Of a stretch of 64,000 bases of DNA, positions 62,264 through 64,000 are shown one piece after another; the stretch's first letter is position 1, and each line of letters starts with the position of its first letter. The stretch is taken from the NCBI GenBank assembly GCA_036377595.1, contig DASUYB010000103.1:62001-126000 (forward strand), given 5' to 3'. Both the position numbers and the translations under genes were made by a program. The DNA comes from Longimicrobium sp. Lineage in GTDB: Bacteria; Gemmatimonadota; Gemmatimonadetes; Longimicrobiales; Longimicrobiaceae. The notes below the pieces were generated by a model. That model had not been told where the DNA came from, did no database searches, and worked only from the letters and a program-made list of their open reading frames with translations.

Positions 62264-64000
62264 TTGAAGCGAATCGTCCACTTCGCGGCGCTGCTCGGCG
62301 CCGTCCTCGTTTCGGCGTGCGCGCCCGTGGCCGAGCCGATCGTGGCGCCGGTGCCGCGCGGCGCGGCGGGCGACACGGCCGCGCGCCCGCTGCTGCAGCC
62401 GGTGCCGGTGATCCCCGAGTTCTCGGCGGCCGTGCAGCGCGGCACCCGCAGCACCACCGGCGCGCCCGGGCCGCGCTACTGGCAGCAGCGCCAGCGCTAC
62501 AGCATCGAGGCGCGGGTGTCGCCCGACTCGCTCAGGGTCAGCGGGCGCGAGCGGGTGGTGTACATCAACCGCTCGCCCGACGCCATGCGCTTCGTGGTGC
62601 TGAACCTCTACCAGAACCTGTTCCGCAGCATCACCGGCGGGCTGAACATGACCCGGGTGGCGGCGCAGGGGCAGGAGATGGCGAAGCTCACCGCCGCGCA
62701 GAAGGAGCAGAACCTGGCGGGGGTGAACGTCTCCACCGGCTGGTACGAGGATGGGACGCTGGGGCGCATCTACCTCCCGCGCCCGCTGGCCTCGGGCGAC
62801 AGCGCGGTGTTCGAGTTCGAGTGGAGCTTCCGCGTGCCGCCGCTGACGGCGCCGCGCACCGGCTTCGAGGACGCGCTGGGCGGGCGGGTGCTGCAGGTGG
62901 CGCAGTGGTATCCCCAGATCGCCGTGTACGACGACGTGATGGGCCCCGACGTGACGGGGTACACCGGGAACGCCGAGTTCTACCTGGACTACGGCGACTT
63001 CGACTACTCCATCACCGCGCCCACGGGATGGCTGGTGGCGGCCACGGGGGTGCTGCAGAACCCCGAGCAGGTGCTGACGCCCGAGGTGCGGCAGCGGCTC
63101 GCGCAGGCCATGCAGCAGGACTCTCCCGTGCGCGTGGTCGGCCAGCAGAACATCGGGCGGGGGACGGTGCAGGGGACCAACGGGATGGTGACCTGGCGCT
63201 TCCGCGCGGAGAACGTGCGCGACGTGGCGTGGGCCACCAGCAACCGCTACTTCTGGGACGCCACCCGCGGCGCCATCCCGCAGGCGGGCGGGGCGACGAA
63301 GTTCATCCCCGTGTACTGCTTCTACCGCCCCGGCGCGCCGTTCTGGGACCGCGGCGTGCGCCACGGCGACCACGCCATCGAGTTCCTCTCGCGCGAGCAG
63401 GTGCCGTACCTCTATCCGCAGATCACGGTCACCGAGGGGCCGATCTACGGGATGGAGTACCCGATGATCGTGTTCGTCGGACGCCCCACGCAGGGCGAGA
63501 AGGACCTGTACGCGGTGATCGCGCACGAGGTGGGGCACGAGTGGTTCCCGATGATGGTGGGGGGCGACGAGGCGGTGGCGGTGTGGATGGACGAGGGGAT
63601 CAACACCTACCAGGAATCGCTGGCCTTCAACGACTACTGGCGCGGCACCGACCACTTCAACGAGCAGCGCGGCTTCTACATTCCCGTGGCCGGCAAGCGC
63701 GGCGACGCGCCGCTGATGCGCAACGGCGAGTCGCTCGACAACGAGACGCTGGGGATCGCGGGCTACTACAAGCCCGGGCTGGTGATGCGCGCGCTCCGTG
63801 CCGCCCTGGGCGACGACGTGTTCCACCGCGCCATGCGCACCTACATGGACGAGTGGATGCTGAAGCACCCGTATCCGTGGGACTTCTTCAACACCTTCGA
63901 GCGGGTGTCGGGGCGCGACCTGGACTGGTTCTGGTATCCGTGGTTCTTCACCAACGCCACGCTCGACCTGGCGCTGGGCACGGTGACGCCGGCCGCGGGG
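62264..64000 (+). CDS. M1-family metallopeptidase lipoprotein, cut by window end
   Basis: 579 codons visible, no stop before the edge. Starts at TTG 62264, with GGAG 8 nt upstream; signal peptide and lipobox LLGAVLVSAC (Cys19). M1 features: GMEYP in the place of GAMEN (near residue 400), zinc motif HEVGHEWFPMMVGGDEAVAV with the third ligand in WMDEGINTYQE, and a downstream catalytic Tyr candidate YYKPG. By family it is a zinc aminopeptidase, here anchored at the envelope. It follows the acuB-acuC-GNAT operon after 150 bp. Confidence 0.88.
   Translation, partial: MKRIVHFAALLGAVLVSACAPVAEPIVAPVPRGAAGDTAARPLLQPVPVIPEFSAAVQRGTRSTTGAPGPRYWQQRQRYSIEARVSPDSLRVSGRERVVYINRSPDAMRFVVLNLYQNLFRSITGGLNMTRVAAQGQEMAKLTAAQKEQNLAGVNVSTGWYEDGTLGRIYLPRPLASGDSAVFEFEWSFRVPPLTAPRTGFEDALGGRVLQVAQWYPQIAVYDDVMGPDVTGYTGNAEFYLDYGDFDYSITAPTGWLVAATGVLQNPEQVLTPEVRQRLAQAMQQDSPVRVVGQQNIGRGTVQGTNGMVTWRFRAENVRDVAWATSNRYFWDATRGAIPQAGGATKFIPVYCFYRPGAPFWDRGVRHGDHAIEFLSREQVPYLYPQITVTEGPIYGMEYPMIVFVGRPTQGEKDLYAVIAHEVGHEWFPMMVGGDEAVAVWMDEGINTYQESLAFNDYWRGTDHFNEQRGFYIPVAGKRGDAPLMRNGESLDNETLGIAGYYKPGLVMRALRAALGDDVFHRAMRTYMDEWMLKHPYPWDFFNTFERVSGRDLDWFWYPWFFTNATLDLALGTVTPAAG

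Overview
The window is very GC-rich chromosomal DNA, with dense coding on both strands, frequent 4-nt ATGA/GTGA start-stop overlaps and frequent GTG starts. Gene content and protein style (Ala/Arg/Asp-rich proteins, archaeal-type phosphoglycerate mutase, a multi-gene lanthipeptide locus with a pinensin-like leader family) suggest a Gemmatimonadota bacterium, probably Longimicrobium-like. That assignment is inference; no rRNA or tRNA gene is visible to fix it.

Region 1 (0-26.5 kb) is mostly housekeeping and stress functions: a persulfide dioxygenase/rhodanese fusion, BON and universal stress proteins, a PAS histidine kinase, phosphoglycerate mutase, Mn-type superoxide dismutase, topoisomerase IB, a HAMP histidine kinase coupled to a lipoprotein, mazG and divergent alr, two cell-envelope proteins, a C-terminal processing protease, an asparaginase plus AhpD-like protein, obg-dprA, a sirtuin with a beta-carbonic anhydrase, an Rrf2-like regulator and an M20 peptidase.

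Region 2 (27.2-43.3 kb) is the most notable part: a single-strand class I lanthipeptide locus. Order: split LanB (glutamylation protein with two long low-complexity inserts, then a separate elimination protein), a LanC cyclase with a large C-terminal extension, ten small Cys-rich precursor genes (33.7-38.6 kb), an ABC exporter with no peptidase domain, an HlyD-type adaptor, and a cytosolic subtilisin with a histone-like tail that is the likely leader protease. The precursor array is interrupted by a minus-strand block with an IS5-type transposase remnant and an unrelated secreted protein. Two further precursors of the same leader family lie alone at 8.2 kb and 56.1 kb.

Region 3 (43.5-64 kb) holds an ECF sigma factor operon with two small membrane proteins, a large PAS/GAF histidine kinase, a MarR regulator, a VIT/von Willebrand A protein, a DUF1800-DUF1501 pair, small regulatory and secreted proteins, a Ser/Thr kinase, an acuB-acuC-acetyltransferase operon and a lipoprotein M1 peptidase cut by the window end.

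Several families of intergenic repeats run through the window: operon-end palindromes (R1), a ~205-bp palindromic element (R2) that in places enters coding sequence, a ~210-bp element with a compensated hairpin (R3), G-rich palindromes (R4), a ~55-bp repeat (R5) and a ~90-bp inverted pair around the precursor array (R6).
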